From HGM04593 sp045589695 (lineage in GTDB: Bacteria > Bacteroidota > Bacteroidia > Bacteroidales > Bacteroidaceae), in contig JAZNPP010000028.1 of assembly GCA_045589695.1 (NCBI GenBank), forward strand, positions 1 to 32,202: 32,202 nucleotides of DNA. Direction: 5' to 3'. The position numbers were made by a program, and so were the translations under genes. The stretch's first letter is position 1. Every line of letters begins with the position of its first letter. The notes below the pieces were generated by a model. That model searched no databases and was not told the origin of the DNA. It worked only from the letters and a program-made list of their open reading frames with translations. This document shows, one piece after another, positions 1-6,533 of this stretch.

Positions 1-736
1 AGCTGTTTTTCTTACCTGACGCTCAAACAGTCCTCCACTAATCCCAAAAATGCTGACACTTGTTTTGCTAAAAACTCTAATGTGCAACAATGAAACAATT
101 AACTATAAGAATTCGCTGTTTTCAGTTTTATGGCCTGCATACGGCAGGGCTTTGCACTCTCTCGCTTATAGTGCCGGTTTTATTTAGAAAATTACTTCTG
201 CTATACCGCCGGCAAAGGTAATTCCGCAACATCCGTCACCGTTAAAAACAGAGTGAGGCTCCGTTGTTTCTCAGGAATAAGGCGAGGACATGCAGAGCGA
301 GGCGTGCCGTTATATTATTATTCAGTAACGCAACGCCGAGCGAGTTCCGGAGCCCCTGAGGAACGACGAAAAGAGCTGAACGGCAAGTTCGCAGCGACCG
401 AGTTATGTCGCTGTGCGACTCGCGAGCAAAGCGGCGAACGACTGTTTTTTTTCGCGTGACGGGCGTTTTTTGATTACTTTTTCACGAGAGAAAAAGTAAT
501 GAGAGAAAGACCTATGCATTGTAACAATCCGCAGTTTAAGGTTGAGGACTGCGGTAGAATATAACGGCGAGCGAAAGCGAGATTTTTGTTTTAAACTCAT
601 CTACACTCAACTCTAAACTTTCTTCGTTAATCTGTTGGCGGCATTCGCTACCGCAACCCAAGCGGTGCCACTTTGCGGCACTGCGCTTGACAAGATGCTG
701 CTCATGCCGTCGAAGCTTCGCTTTAAACGTTAAACA
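1..736. other. Non-coding stretch with several hairpins
   Basis: I see no convincing gene here. Short open frames exist (for example 253-459 on + and 403-600 on -), but they are arginine- or cysteine-rich, match no family I know and overlap structured DNA. Visible structure: a 7-bp hairpin at 392-398/407-413 (CAGCGAC/GTCGCTG), an 11-bp perfect hairpin at 473-483/490-500 (ATTACTTTTTC/GAAAAAGTAAT) just after a T run, a 7-bp hairpin at 529-535/548-554 (CCGCAGT/ACTGCGG), and a 5-bp hairpin at 665-669/677-681 downstream of the kinase gene. The region looks like intergenic repeat or structured RNA rather than protein-coding sequence. Confidence 0.55.
473..500. repeat. 11-bp perfect hairpin, possible intergenic repeat or terminator
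   Basis: ATTACTTTTTC at 473-483 is the exact reverse complement of GAAAAAGTAAT at 490-500, with a 6-nt loop. T runs lie at 444-452 and 465-471, on the 5' side. No gene ends nearby on the plus strand, so a simple gene terminator is not an obvious explanation. A dispersed Bacteroidales intergenic hairpin is an alternative I cannot test here. Confidence 0.45.
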
Positions 737-737
737 T
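713..737. repeat. Dispersed 25-bp repeat, copy A (second copy at 5442-5466)
   Basis: These 25 bases match 5442-5466 with a single difference (24/25). Both copies begin AAGCTTCGCTTTAA and end CGTTAAACAT, and both lie directly downstream of a minus-strand stop codon: here the histidine kinase, there the LRR protein. That shared placement suggests an intergenic 3'-end element rather than chance. Confidence 0.6.
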
Positions 738-1885
738 CACTTCCTCAGTTCCATTCTGAATGTCGTACCCTTGCCGGGAGCGGTTTTCTTTACAAATATT
801 TTACCCTTATGATACTCCTCCATAATTCTTTTGGCCAATGACAGCCCGAGTCCCCAACCGCGTTTCTTAGTTGTAAAGCCCGGGTCGAACACACGATTGC
901 GTTTACCCTTAGGAATACCCTTTCCCGTATCAGCGACTTCGACATAAGCCTTAGAACTGTCGTGCGACACCGATACCGTTATTACCCCGTCGCCGTTCAT
1001 GGCGTCTATCGCATTCTTGCATAGATTTTCAATTACCCACTCTATCAGCGGAGCGTTCATGCGCACAATCAAGGGCCTCTTCGGGAACTCCACGACATAC
1101 TGTACCTTTGCAGGACTACGGCGTTTCATGTACTCTACAGCCCTTTCAACCACGGTCACGATATCCTCGGCCGCAGGCTCAGGCATAGAGCCGATTTTTG
1201 AAAAACGCTCCGCCACCCTTTGCAGACGTTCCACATCGTGTCCCATGTCATTCAGCAGCGAGTCGTCGGGATATTTGCTCTTGAGTATCTCCATCCATGC
1301 CATAAGAGAAGATATCGGTGTTCCCAGCTGGTGCGCCGTCTCTTTCGAAAGGCCAACCCATACACGGTTCTGCTCGGCACGTTTAGAGCTTACCACAGCA
1401 ACAATGCATATCACGAAGAAGAGTACCACTACAGATAGCTGCACATAAGGATAATTTGAAAGGCGGATAAGAATTTCAGAGTCATCGTAGCAGACATACT
1501 GTCCATCGAGCCCCTCGACAGAAATCGGGATAACATTCCCTTTGCCGCGCATTTCGGCGACACGCTCCATGAGAACAGCGAGAGTATCCTTTGACTCGGC
1601 AATCTCAATATTGTTATACTGAATGATTGAACCTTTCTCGTCGGTAAGAATAACCGGAATAGTATTATTGCTGCTCAGGATATTCTGTTCAAGAGCAACG
1701 TTCTCATTCAGGTCGGCATTGATAAGAGAACTCATCGCCGACGCCCACACCATCATCTTGTTTCTCTCTTCACGTTCAAGGTCCTTTACAAGAATATCCG
1801 ATACAAAGAGAGAGGCCGCGGCAATCAACGCCGCAAAAAGAATAAGCAGATACTTTACATTATGAAAATTACTGAACCACTTCAT
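737..1885 (-). CDS. Membrane sensor histidine kinase
   Basis: This is a 382-aa two-transmembrane histidine kinase that should autophosphorylate and pass phosphate to a response regulator. Segment 1 spans about residues 11-31, a roughly 115-residue extracytoplasmic region follows, and segment 2 spans about 148-166. No HAMP or PAS domain is evident between segment 2 and the H box (GLSKETAHQLGTP, phospho-acceptor His185). The HATPase domain follows: N box ENLCKNAIDAM (286-296), G1 box DTGKGIPKG (319-327), and FDPGFTTKKRGWGLGLSLAKRI for the F and G2 boxes. All key residues are present. The HQLGTPISSL form of the H box is the one I associate with a Bacteroidetes kinase group. No response regulator gene lies next to it, so its partner and signal are unknown. 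Confidence 0.9.
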   Translation of the reverse strand: MKWFSNFHNVKYLLILFAALIAAASLFVSDILVKDLEREERNKMMVWASAMSSLINADLNENVALEQNILSSNNTIPVILTDEKGSIIQYNNIEIAESKDTLAVLMERVAEMRGKGNVIPISVEGLDGQYVCYDDSEILIRLSNYPYVQLSVVVLFFVICIVAVVSSKRAEQNRVWVGLSKETAHQLGTPISSLMAWMEILKSKYPDDSLLNDMGHDVERLQRVAERFSKIGSMPEPAAEDIVTVVERAVEYMKRRSPAKVQYVVEFPKRPLIVRMNAPLIEWVIENLCKNAIDAMNGDGVITVSVSHDSSKAYVEVADTGKGIPKGKRNRVFDPGFTTKKRGWGLGLSLAKRIMEEYHKGKIFVKKTAPGKGTTFRMELRK

Positions 1886-1964
1886 GACACATCATATTTC
1901 AGAAAAATAACGGAATATTCTGTCGTTTAGTATATAAACGAGATAAAAGAGCATTTATAAGCAA

Positions 1965-1994
1965 AAGGTACCGACCTTCACAGGCCAGTACCTT
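1965..1994 (-). terminator. Hairpin terminator after the small protein gene
   Basis: AAGGTAC at 1965-1971 pairs with GTACCTT at 1988-1994, with a further CCT/AGG pairing inside. Read on the minus strand the stem ends in CCTTTTGC. It lies downstream of the 51-aa gene (stop at 2125) and upstream of the histidine kinase, so it probably closes the transcript from the LamG protein gene. Confidence 0.5.
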
Positions 1995-2084
1995 CCTAAT
2001 TATTTTAAACCTAATTTAATAATGAAAAAATTCACTATTAAGCTTGTATAAACTATTAATAAAGTAAAAACAGAAAGTTACACG

Positions 2085-2121
2085 TTAATCTCTAAACTCT
2101 CAACTCTCAACTTTCTCAACC
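2085..2121. repeat. Degenerate low-complexity repeat of CTCTAAACTCTCAACTC type
   Basis: A short degenerate tandem array of CTCTAAACT/CTCAACTTT units lies immediately 3' (minus strand) of the 51-aa gene. A second, longer array of the same motif is at 2341-2399, just after the stop of the LamG protein gene. A trace is at 604-622. It appears non-coding. Confidence 0.55.
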
Positions 2122-2124
2122 TTA

Positions 2125-2280
2125 TCACTTCCAAAGGTTGCCCCATGAGCCGCGGTTCTCGTTGCTCCAAGCCTGGCCGACCTCAACTTTTCCTTCACCG
2201 TAATTTATTGAAGCAGCGAGCATGTTCTCAGCCTCAACGTTTACCTCTGTCATAAGAGGCGCTATATAATTCTTTTTCAT
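2125..2280 (-). CDS. Small 51-aa protein of the MKK-x-Y-x-x-P type, unknown function
   Basis: A 51-codon frame starts ATG at 2280 and ends TGA at 2125. It begins MKKNYIAPLMTEVNVEAEN, continues MLAASINYGEG and ends in a Trp/Asn/Gly-rich tail (GSWGNLWK). The pattern MKK-x-Y-x-x-P, an acidic stretch with E-x-E, then a hydrophobic LAAS, then a polar variable tail recurs in many tiny Bacteroidetes proteins I have seen annotated as hypothetical; this is family recollection, not a search. It has no signal peptide and no transmembrane segment. It sits 110 bp downstream of the secreted LamG protein gene on the same strand and is followed by a hairpin terminator, so it is probably co-transcribed. Function is unknown; the LAAS/G-rich boundary could be a processing site, but that is speculation. 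Confidence 0.7.
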   Translation of the reverse strand: MKKNYIAPLMTEVNVEAENMLAASINYGEGKVEVGQAWSNENRGSWGNLWK

Positions 2281-2340
2281 ATCGTTTGTTCTTTATTTTT
2301 GTTTTTGTGGCGGGCAGACACACAAGCCCGCCCACACAAT

Positions 2341-2399
2341 CTCTCAACTTTAAACTCTCAACCCTAAACTTTAAACTCTCACCTCTAAACTCACTTAAC
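2341..2399. repeat. Degenerate low-complexity repeat, longer array
   Basis: Repeated CTCTCAACTTTAAACTCTCAAC-like units lie between the 51-aa gene and the LamG protein gene, and reach into the last codons of the latter. They match the shorter array at 2085-2121. The units are imperfect, so this is a decayed simple repeat rather than a CRISPR array. Confidence 0.6.
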
Positions 2400-4751
2400 C
2401 AGCACTTTAACGCCGTTTACAATGTAAATGCCCGGCTCGGTAATCTCGTCGATGCGGCGACCCTGAAGGTCGTAGATCTCTTCTTTCTCGTTTCTCATTT
2501 CTACTTTCTCCACAGCTGTGGTGCCGGGGAAACGTAGTTCTACTGAAGCAAGAGCCGCAACGCCAGCGATATACGCTTTGTTCATAGCAAGATCACCGCC
2601 GTCCGTATTGTAGAAACCGGCTACACCGTCTTTTGCAGAAAGAACGTAAGAGTTTGCAGGAATAGTCTTGACTGCGCCTGCGGAGTTTGCAAGAACATTA
2701 TTCTCGATAGTTGCCGCTGTTTCGCCCGCTGCAGGACGCATTGTTATGCTACCGGATTCGGCGCCAACCAAAATAACGCCCGTGTTTGCAGGAATAGCTT
2801 CTGTAGCCGCAATTGCGTTAAGTGTTACAAATCCGTCGCCCGCAGTGGCGTAGTATGCTGTAACGTTCTCGGGAACGACTGTCGCGAAAGGAGCGCTGAA
2901 TGTCGCCATTGCAGTATTGTGCAGTTCGCTTGTAAGCAACGGGCTCTCACCTACAGCATTCAAAGCCGGCTTGTTGGCATATTCGGCTTCTTCAATGATG
3001 AAAGCGTTGCTTACGCCATTTGAATTAAAATACAAACGTGTTTTACTATCTCTATGGAATGTAGCATAACCATTATTATTATTGTTGGGATTTACATACC
3101 AATAATAATCTTTTCCTTCTATCTTAAACATACCGAACAAATCAGCGTCAGTCAAAGTACCGTTATCTACAGTAACGTTAGCGTCTGTAATTTTTGTTAC
3201 AACCATTGAGCAGTTTTCTTCATTATAAGTTGCTATGACACCTGTCTCATCTCCTGTATTATTATCCACATTACGGCCCACAACGTAGCGGTCAGCAACA
3301 ACCGGCACAAAGATATATTTGCCACTTACTAATTTACGGCATACAAATTTGCAGGTATTGTCGTTCACTTCGCTTTTGTTTGCAAGAAGTTTTGTTCCGT
3401 TGTAGAAAATATATGCCTTTTGAGCTGTACGGTTTACACTTGTTATTGTATATACATGACCGTCTATAGGCATGTTTATGTCTGTAGACGCATAAACAGC
3501 ATTCTTGGCCGTCTCAATTTCGGCTAATGAACCGGCAGCCTCAACAGCATCCTTGTATGTGTTAATCACTGCATCTGTAGGATATCCTACCTTGCCGGCA
3601 TATTCGTCAAAGAACGTTTTAGCGACAGCCTTATTCACCTTTAGTTTTACAGTAGCTATTGCCGCAAAATCTTCGGCTACATCAATTTCTGCCAACAGCG
3701 CATCAACTTCCGGATTTTCACCGGCAAAGGCCTTTGCCCAAATAATAGTTTCGGCCTTTCTTGCACTCAGCATCTGCTCTGTTGTCAAAACAGATTCATA
3801 AATGTTCACCCTGTTTATAGTTCCATTAAACGCAGCATAAACAGTAGAAGTAGAATGTTTTACACCGCCAATATACATTTTTGCATTTGTGCCGGTATGC
3901 GCACTAAATGTTCCTGAAAAACTCGCATCAGTTCCTTGTTTTACGTTGTCTACATAATACGCTTTGGTTTCGTCAGTAATTGTATAAGCCAAGGATTTAT
4001 CACCTGCGCTGACAGCATCTTTCGAATACCACGCACTTTCGGCTACGCTAACAAAAGCCCTCATTTGATTTCCTCCACATCCAAAGCCCAATATATTTCC
4101 TTCTGTTGTTGATGCGGCAGTGTAATCAGCTGTTGAAGCAAATATTATAGAATTATTGTCTGTATTTGTTATTGAAACGTCAGCCATAATTGTCATTGCG
4201 CCGCCCAATGTTCTAATATTTGCAACATCGGCACTTGGCAACTCATAGGGGTACTCTGATATGCCGGAATAGCTGAACACCGGTGTAACGTAATTCACGG
4301 CGTTGGTAACAGCAATAGCACCGGATGTGTCATTAAGCCTGTCGTTATTTCCGTAGCCGACAAAATAGCGCAATGTATAATACCCGGCCTTTACACCTGA
4401 GAGAGTATAAACTTGTGCAGCACCATCACCACCGGCTTTTTTATTTTCATAATGTGATTTAACGATCTCACCGTTAAGATTAACCAAATCAACTCCGACG
4501 ACGTTCAATGCACATGGCTTAGCATCTGTTGTTGAGTACGTAAACGACATTGTTACGTCACCTTCATTTTCGACCTTCACAAAGATCTCTTTCATTTTAG
4601 CGGCCGTCAAGCCATCATTTAACGAGGCACCATTAGGCAAAGTAATATCACTACCATAATAAGTGCTTGCAAGCCACCTGAAATCAAAATCTGCCATCGC
4701 AGTAGTAGCTACCGCCACAAACAGCGAAAAGAATAAAGTAAATTTTCTCAT
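2391..4751 (-). CDS. Secreted LamG/concanavalin A-like protein with C-terminal sorting-type tail
   Basis: This 786-aa protein starts with a clear signal peptide (MRKFTLFFSLFVAVATTAMA, cleavage near residue 20). A beta-rich N-terminal part precedes a LamG/concanavalin A-like module at about 184-332 (hydrophobic strands, IGGVKHS, then the INRVNIYESVLTTEQMLSA ending typical of LamG_3). A short helical segment follows (about 345-420). Beta-rich sequence makes up most of the rest. The last 25 or so residues (IYDLQGRRIDEITEPGIYIVNG, then KVLVK) are the tail common on exported Bacteroidetes proteins and related to type IX-type sorting tails. No catalytic motif is recognisable; glycan or host-surface binding is the likeliest role by analogy. 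It is followed by the 51-aa gene. I found no good promoter upstream; a 22-bp inverted repeat begins 41 bp before the start codon. Confidence 0.8.
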   Translation of the reverse strand: MRKFTLFFSLFVAVATTAMADFDFRWLASTYYGSDITLPNGASLNDGLTAAKMKEIFVKVENEGDVTMSFTYSTTDAKPCALNVVGVDLVNLNGEIVKSHYENKKAGGDGAAQVYTLSGVKAGYYTLRYFVGYGNNDRLNDTSGAIAVTNAVNYVTPVFSYSGISEYPYELPSADVANIRTLGGAMTIMADVSITNTDNNSIIFASTADYTAASTTEGNILGFGCGGNQMRAFVSVAESAWYSKDAVSAGDKSLAYTITDETKAYYVDNVKQGTDASFSGTFSAHTGTNAKMYIGGVKHSTSTVYAAFNGTINRVNIYESVLTTEQMLSARKAETIIWAKAFAGENPEVDALLAEIDVAEDFAAIATVKLKVNKAVAKTFFDEYAGKVGYPTDAVINTYKDAVEAAGSLAEIETAKNAVYASTDINMPIDGHVYTITSVNRTAQKAYIFYNGTKLLANKSEVNDNTCKFVCRKLVSGKYIFVPVVADRYVVGRNVDNNTGDETGVIATYNEENCSMVVTKITDANVTVDNGTLTDADLFGMFKIEGKDYYWYVNPNNNNNGYATFHRDSKTRLYFNSNGVSNAFIIEEAEYANKPALNAVGESPLLTSELHNTAMATFSAPFATVVPENVTAYYATAGDGFVTLNAIAATEAIPANTGVILVGAESGSITMRPAAGETAATIENNVLANSAGAVKTIPANSYVLSAKDGVAGFYNTDGGDLAMNKAYIAGVAALASVELRFPGTTAVEKVEMRNEKEEIYDLQGRRIDEITEPGIYIVNGVKVLVK

Positions 4752-4792
4752 AAATTATTAAAAATAAAACATTTAAACCAAAATAAATATTA

Positions 4793-4972
4793 GTCTCTTT
4801 GTTAGAGACGCAAACTTTATGAGAAAATCAGCAAATAATTAATCTTTTTAATCTTGTTATTTAGGACTTTGATGTATTTTTTAGAAAAAAATGTTTGATT
4901 ATGAAGGATTTTTATTAATTTTGCACAGATTTGACAGAAATTATTTGCGTCTCTAACAAAGAGACGCAAATA
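4793..4972. repeat. Inverted-repeat-bounded element, about 173-180 bp
   Basis: The 22 bases 4793-4814 recur as an exact reverse complement at 4944-4965, bounding about 129 bp of AT-rich sequence. Each arm is itself a hairpin: GTCTCT-TTGTT-AGAGAC on the left (6 bp), and a perfect 13-bp stem at 4942-4954/4960-4972 on the right. AAATATT occurs just outside both ends (4785-4791 and 4968-4974), which could be a target-site duplication but is weak in AT-rich DNA. It resembles a MITE or a promoter-terminator cassette. The 357-bp gap 4752-5109 holds no convincing gene apart from this. Confidence 0.6.
4894..4923 (+). promoter_or_regulatory. Bacteroides-type promoter inside the inverted-repeat element
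   Basis: TTTG at 4894-4897, an 18-nt spacer and TAATTTTG at 4916-4923 fit the Bacteroides -33/-7 pattern with a slightly short spacer. The sequence after it (TAATTTTGCACAG) repeats the core seen at the queA promoter. The first thing downstream is the strong hairpin at 4942-4978, not a gene. Confidence 0.5.
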
Positions 4973-4978
4973 TTTTTT
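4942..4978 (+). terminator. Strong intrinsic terminator with 13-bp stem
   Basis: TATTTGCGTCTCT (4942-4954), a 5-nt loop AACAA, its exact complement (4960-4972), and then TTTTTT (4973-4978). On the plus strand this is a textbook intrinsic terminator. It lies about 20 bp after a plausible start site, so it would end a transcript of only a few tens of nucleotides. Confidence 0.65.
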
Positions 4979-5109
4979 CACTACAATAAATTAGCATACA
5001 AAGAATTAGCAAGATTGCAAAAAAAGGGCTGTAATATTCTTTCATAAGAAATATTTCGCACACTACCAGCTTGCTATATAATTATTATTATTATTCCCTA
5101 TTATAACAT

Positions 5110-5382
5110 CTAAGGCATTCTTACCATCCCCTCTTCCCAAAAAGCGCTGTCCCCCGATGCTGTTATAAACGAGTAATAGAATTCCGTTACATGACTCCTT
5201 GCGGAATCGAGCCTTACAGAATAGTGCAGCGGAAAAAAAGAACGTATATTTTCGAAGTCTTCCGAGATCAACGGAACGTCGTTCAGCCACTCCCTGTTCG
5301 CTAATATTTGTCTTGCAGGGTTTCCACTGCTGCACGAAAGCAGAAGAAGTACCGAAAAGAGAGTATAAAAACAACGGACCAT
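5110..5382 (-). CDS. Small lipoprotein, unknown function, possibly truncated
   Basis: A 90-aa frame opens with a lipoprotein signal peptide: hydrophobic LFSVLLLLS then Cys17 (LLLLS-C-SSG), the predicted lipidated residue. The mature part is charged and has no family I recognise (WLNDVPLISEDFENIRSFFPLHYSV, then a FYYSFITASGDSAFWEEG end). It stops abruptly, which would suit either a genuine small lipoprotein or the 5' end of a longer gene that has been lost. An alternative overlapping frame (5063-5374) reads through but ends in low-complexity Asn and lacks a signal peptide, so I reject it. It probably sits on the inner face of the outer membrane or the cell surface. Confidence 0.55.
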   Translation of the reverse strand: MVRCFYTLFSVLLLLSCSSGNPARQILANREWLNDVPLISEDFENIRSFFPLHYSVRLDSARSHVTEFYYSFITASGDSAFWEEGMVRMP

Positions 5383-5441
5383 TTTATCTGTATATAACAG
5401 AAAAACAGCCCGTTAGATATATTTGTTCGTAACTGCCAGCA

Positions 5442-5466
5442 AAGCTTCGCTTTAATCGTTAAACAT
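5442..5466. repeat. Dispersed 25-bp repeat, copy B
   Basis: Matches 713-737 at 24 of 25 positions. It lies just 3' of the LRR gene stop codon and runs into the tandem repeat at 5453-5488. Confidence 0.6.
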
Positions 5467-5488
5467 TAATCGTTAAACATTAATCGTT
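5453..5488. repeat. 14-bp tandem repeat, about 2.6 copies
   Basis: TAATCGTTAAACAT is repeated exactly at 5453-5466 and 5467-5480, with a partial third copy (TAATCGTT) at 5481-5488 that overlaps the stop codon of the LRR gene. It looks like replication-slippage expansion of the end of the dispersed 25-bp repeat. Confidence 0.75.
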
Positions 5489-6521
5489 ATATTTCCTCCA
5501 CATTACCGAACTTCTCCCAAACACGAGCAAAGCCATACTCCCCGACAAGGCCGGCAGGCACTTTGAGCAGAGTGTTCGCATACACGTCCGCATCGGCAAT
5601 CTCGCCCGAACACATTGGCGCGGCCTCGCTAAGCACACGAAGTTCCTTCATTGAGGAACAGCCCCTGAAAGCCTGTTCGCCGACACTTATGACAGCCGCA
5701 GGGAGAGTAATGCGCTCAACCGAACTGCAATTATAGAAAGCGCCGTACCCTATGCTCAGAAGGCCTTCGTGCAGAATTATCCTCTTCAGAGAGGAGCAGT
5801 TGGCGAGAACGCCTTGGTCGAGCATGTTCACTGTTGCCGGCAGTTCGAAACACTCAAGAGAAGAACACCCCCAGAAAGCGCCCTTCTTGACAGAGACCGC
5901 CGACCGGGGCAGCTCGACAGCCTTCAATGAAGAGCAGTCCCGGAAAGCCCACCCCTCGACCGACAAGACCGACGAAGGCAATGATATGCTCTCAAGAGCC
6001 GAACAGCCGCAGAAAGCATACTCGCCTACGCTCTCCACCATTGGCCCTATTACAACACTTTCAAGGGCGGAACAGCCGTCAAAGAGCGAAGGCTCGATGT
6101 TTATAAGATTTTCGGACAGCACAGCCTTTTTCAAGGCAGTACAACCCGCAAAAGCCTCACGGCCGATCACAATTACATTAGCAGGCAAGGATACGGCCGC
6201 AAGAGAGGTACACCCCTTGAAGGCCGACATGCCGATAACATGCATTGCGGCAGAAAAAGAGAGCGTCTCAAGCGACGTGCAACCCTCAAAAGCGGCAATG
6301 CCTATGCTTTCGACATTCTCGCCGAACGTTACAGAACGTAACGCCGCGCACCCTGCAAAAGCCTCGTCAATAATATCGGTAACAAGATATGTTTTACCGT
6401 CGTGTTCAACCGCTGCCGGCACCTCTACATCACCGCAGTATGGTACAAGAGCCTTAGTGACTGCCGCTGTGCATTCAGCCTCATCGAGCAGATATGTAAG
6501 TTTTCCCGAAATTACAATCAT
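5487..6521 (-). CDS. BspA-type leucine-rich repeat protein
   Basis: This 344-aa protein is built almost wholly of about eleven 23-residue LRR_5 (BspA/Treponema pallidum-type) repeats, with the unit 'AFxGCxSLxxVxLPxxVxxIGxx'; clear copies include AFEGCTSLETLSF, AFKGCTSLAAVSLPANV and AFRGCSSMKELRV. A short N-terminal part (ISGKLTYLLDEAECTAAVTKAL, then a DGKTYLVTDI strand) leads in. I see no signal peptide, lipobox or C-terminal sorting tail, unlike most BspA-like proteins, so it may be cytoplasmic or use an upstream start I cannot see. The start is 12 bp after the queA stop, so it is almost certainly in the queA transcript. The repeats suggest protein or surface binding; no enzyme function is indicated. 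Confidence 0.85.
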   Translation of the reverse strand: MIVISGKLTYLLDEAECTAAVTKALVPYCGDVEVPAAVEHDGKTYLVTDIIDEAFAGCAALRSVTFGENVESIGIAAFEGCTSLETLSFSAAMHVIGMSAFKGCTSLAAVSLPANVIVIGREAFAGCTALKKAVLSENLINIEPSLFDGCSALESVVIGPMVESVGEYAFCGCSALESISLPSSVLSVEGWAFRDCSSLKAVELPRSAVSVKKGAFWGCSSLECFELPATVNMLDQGVLANCSSLKRIILHEGLLSIGYGAFYNCSSVERITLPAAVISVGEQAFRGCSSMKELRVLSEAAPMCSGEIADADVYANTLLKVPAGLVGEYGFARVWEKFGNVEEI

Positions 6522-6533
6522 GTCAATATAATA

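Noticed and set aside
253..459. 68-aa open frame on the plus strand in the first kilobase
   Set aside because: Arginine- and cysteine-rich composition, no recognisable domain, lies across a hairpin-rich block; more likely chance.
2022..2051. Nine-codon frame MKKFTIKLV on the plus strand
   Set aside because: Too short, in AT-rich spacer, with no amino-acid bias or downstream gene to suggest a leader peptide.
2341..2399. Possible CRISPR array
   Set aside because: Units are short, degenerate and contiguous, without unique spacers; no cas genes are present.
4778..4814. Promoter for the LamG protein gene using TTTG (minus strand, 4814-4811) and TATTTTGG (4785-4778)
   Set aside because: The spacer is 25 nt, too long for the Bacteroides promoter pattern, and the -7 box has a mismatch.
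5081..5095. ATT trinucleotide repeat, five units
   Set aside because: Real but trivially short microsatellite; no feature depends on it.
5752..6531. 259-aa open frame antisense to the LRR gene
   Set aside because: It is the mirror of the repetitive LRR coding sequence; its 'repeats' follow the 23-codon LRR period and the sense strand gives a clear family.
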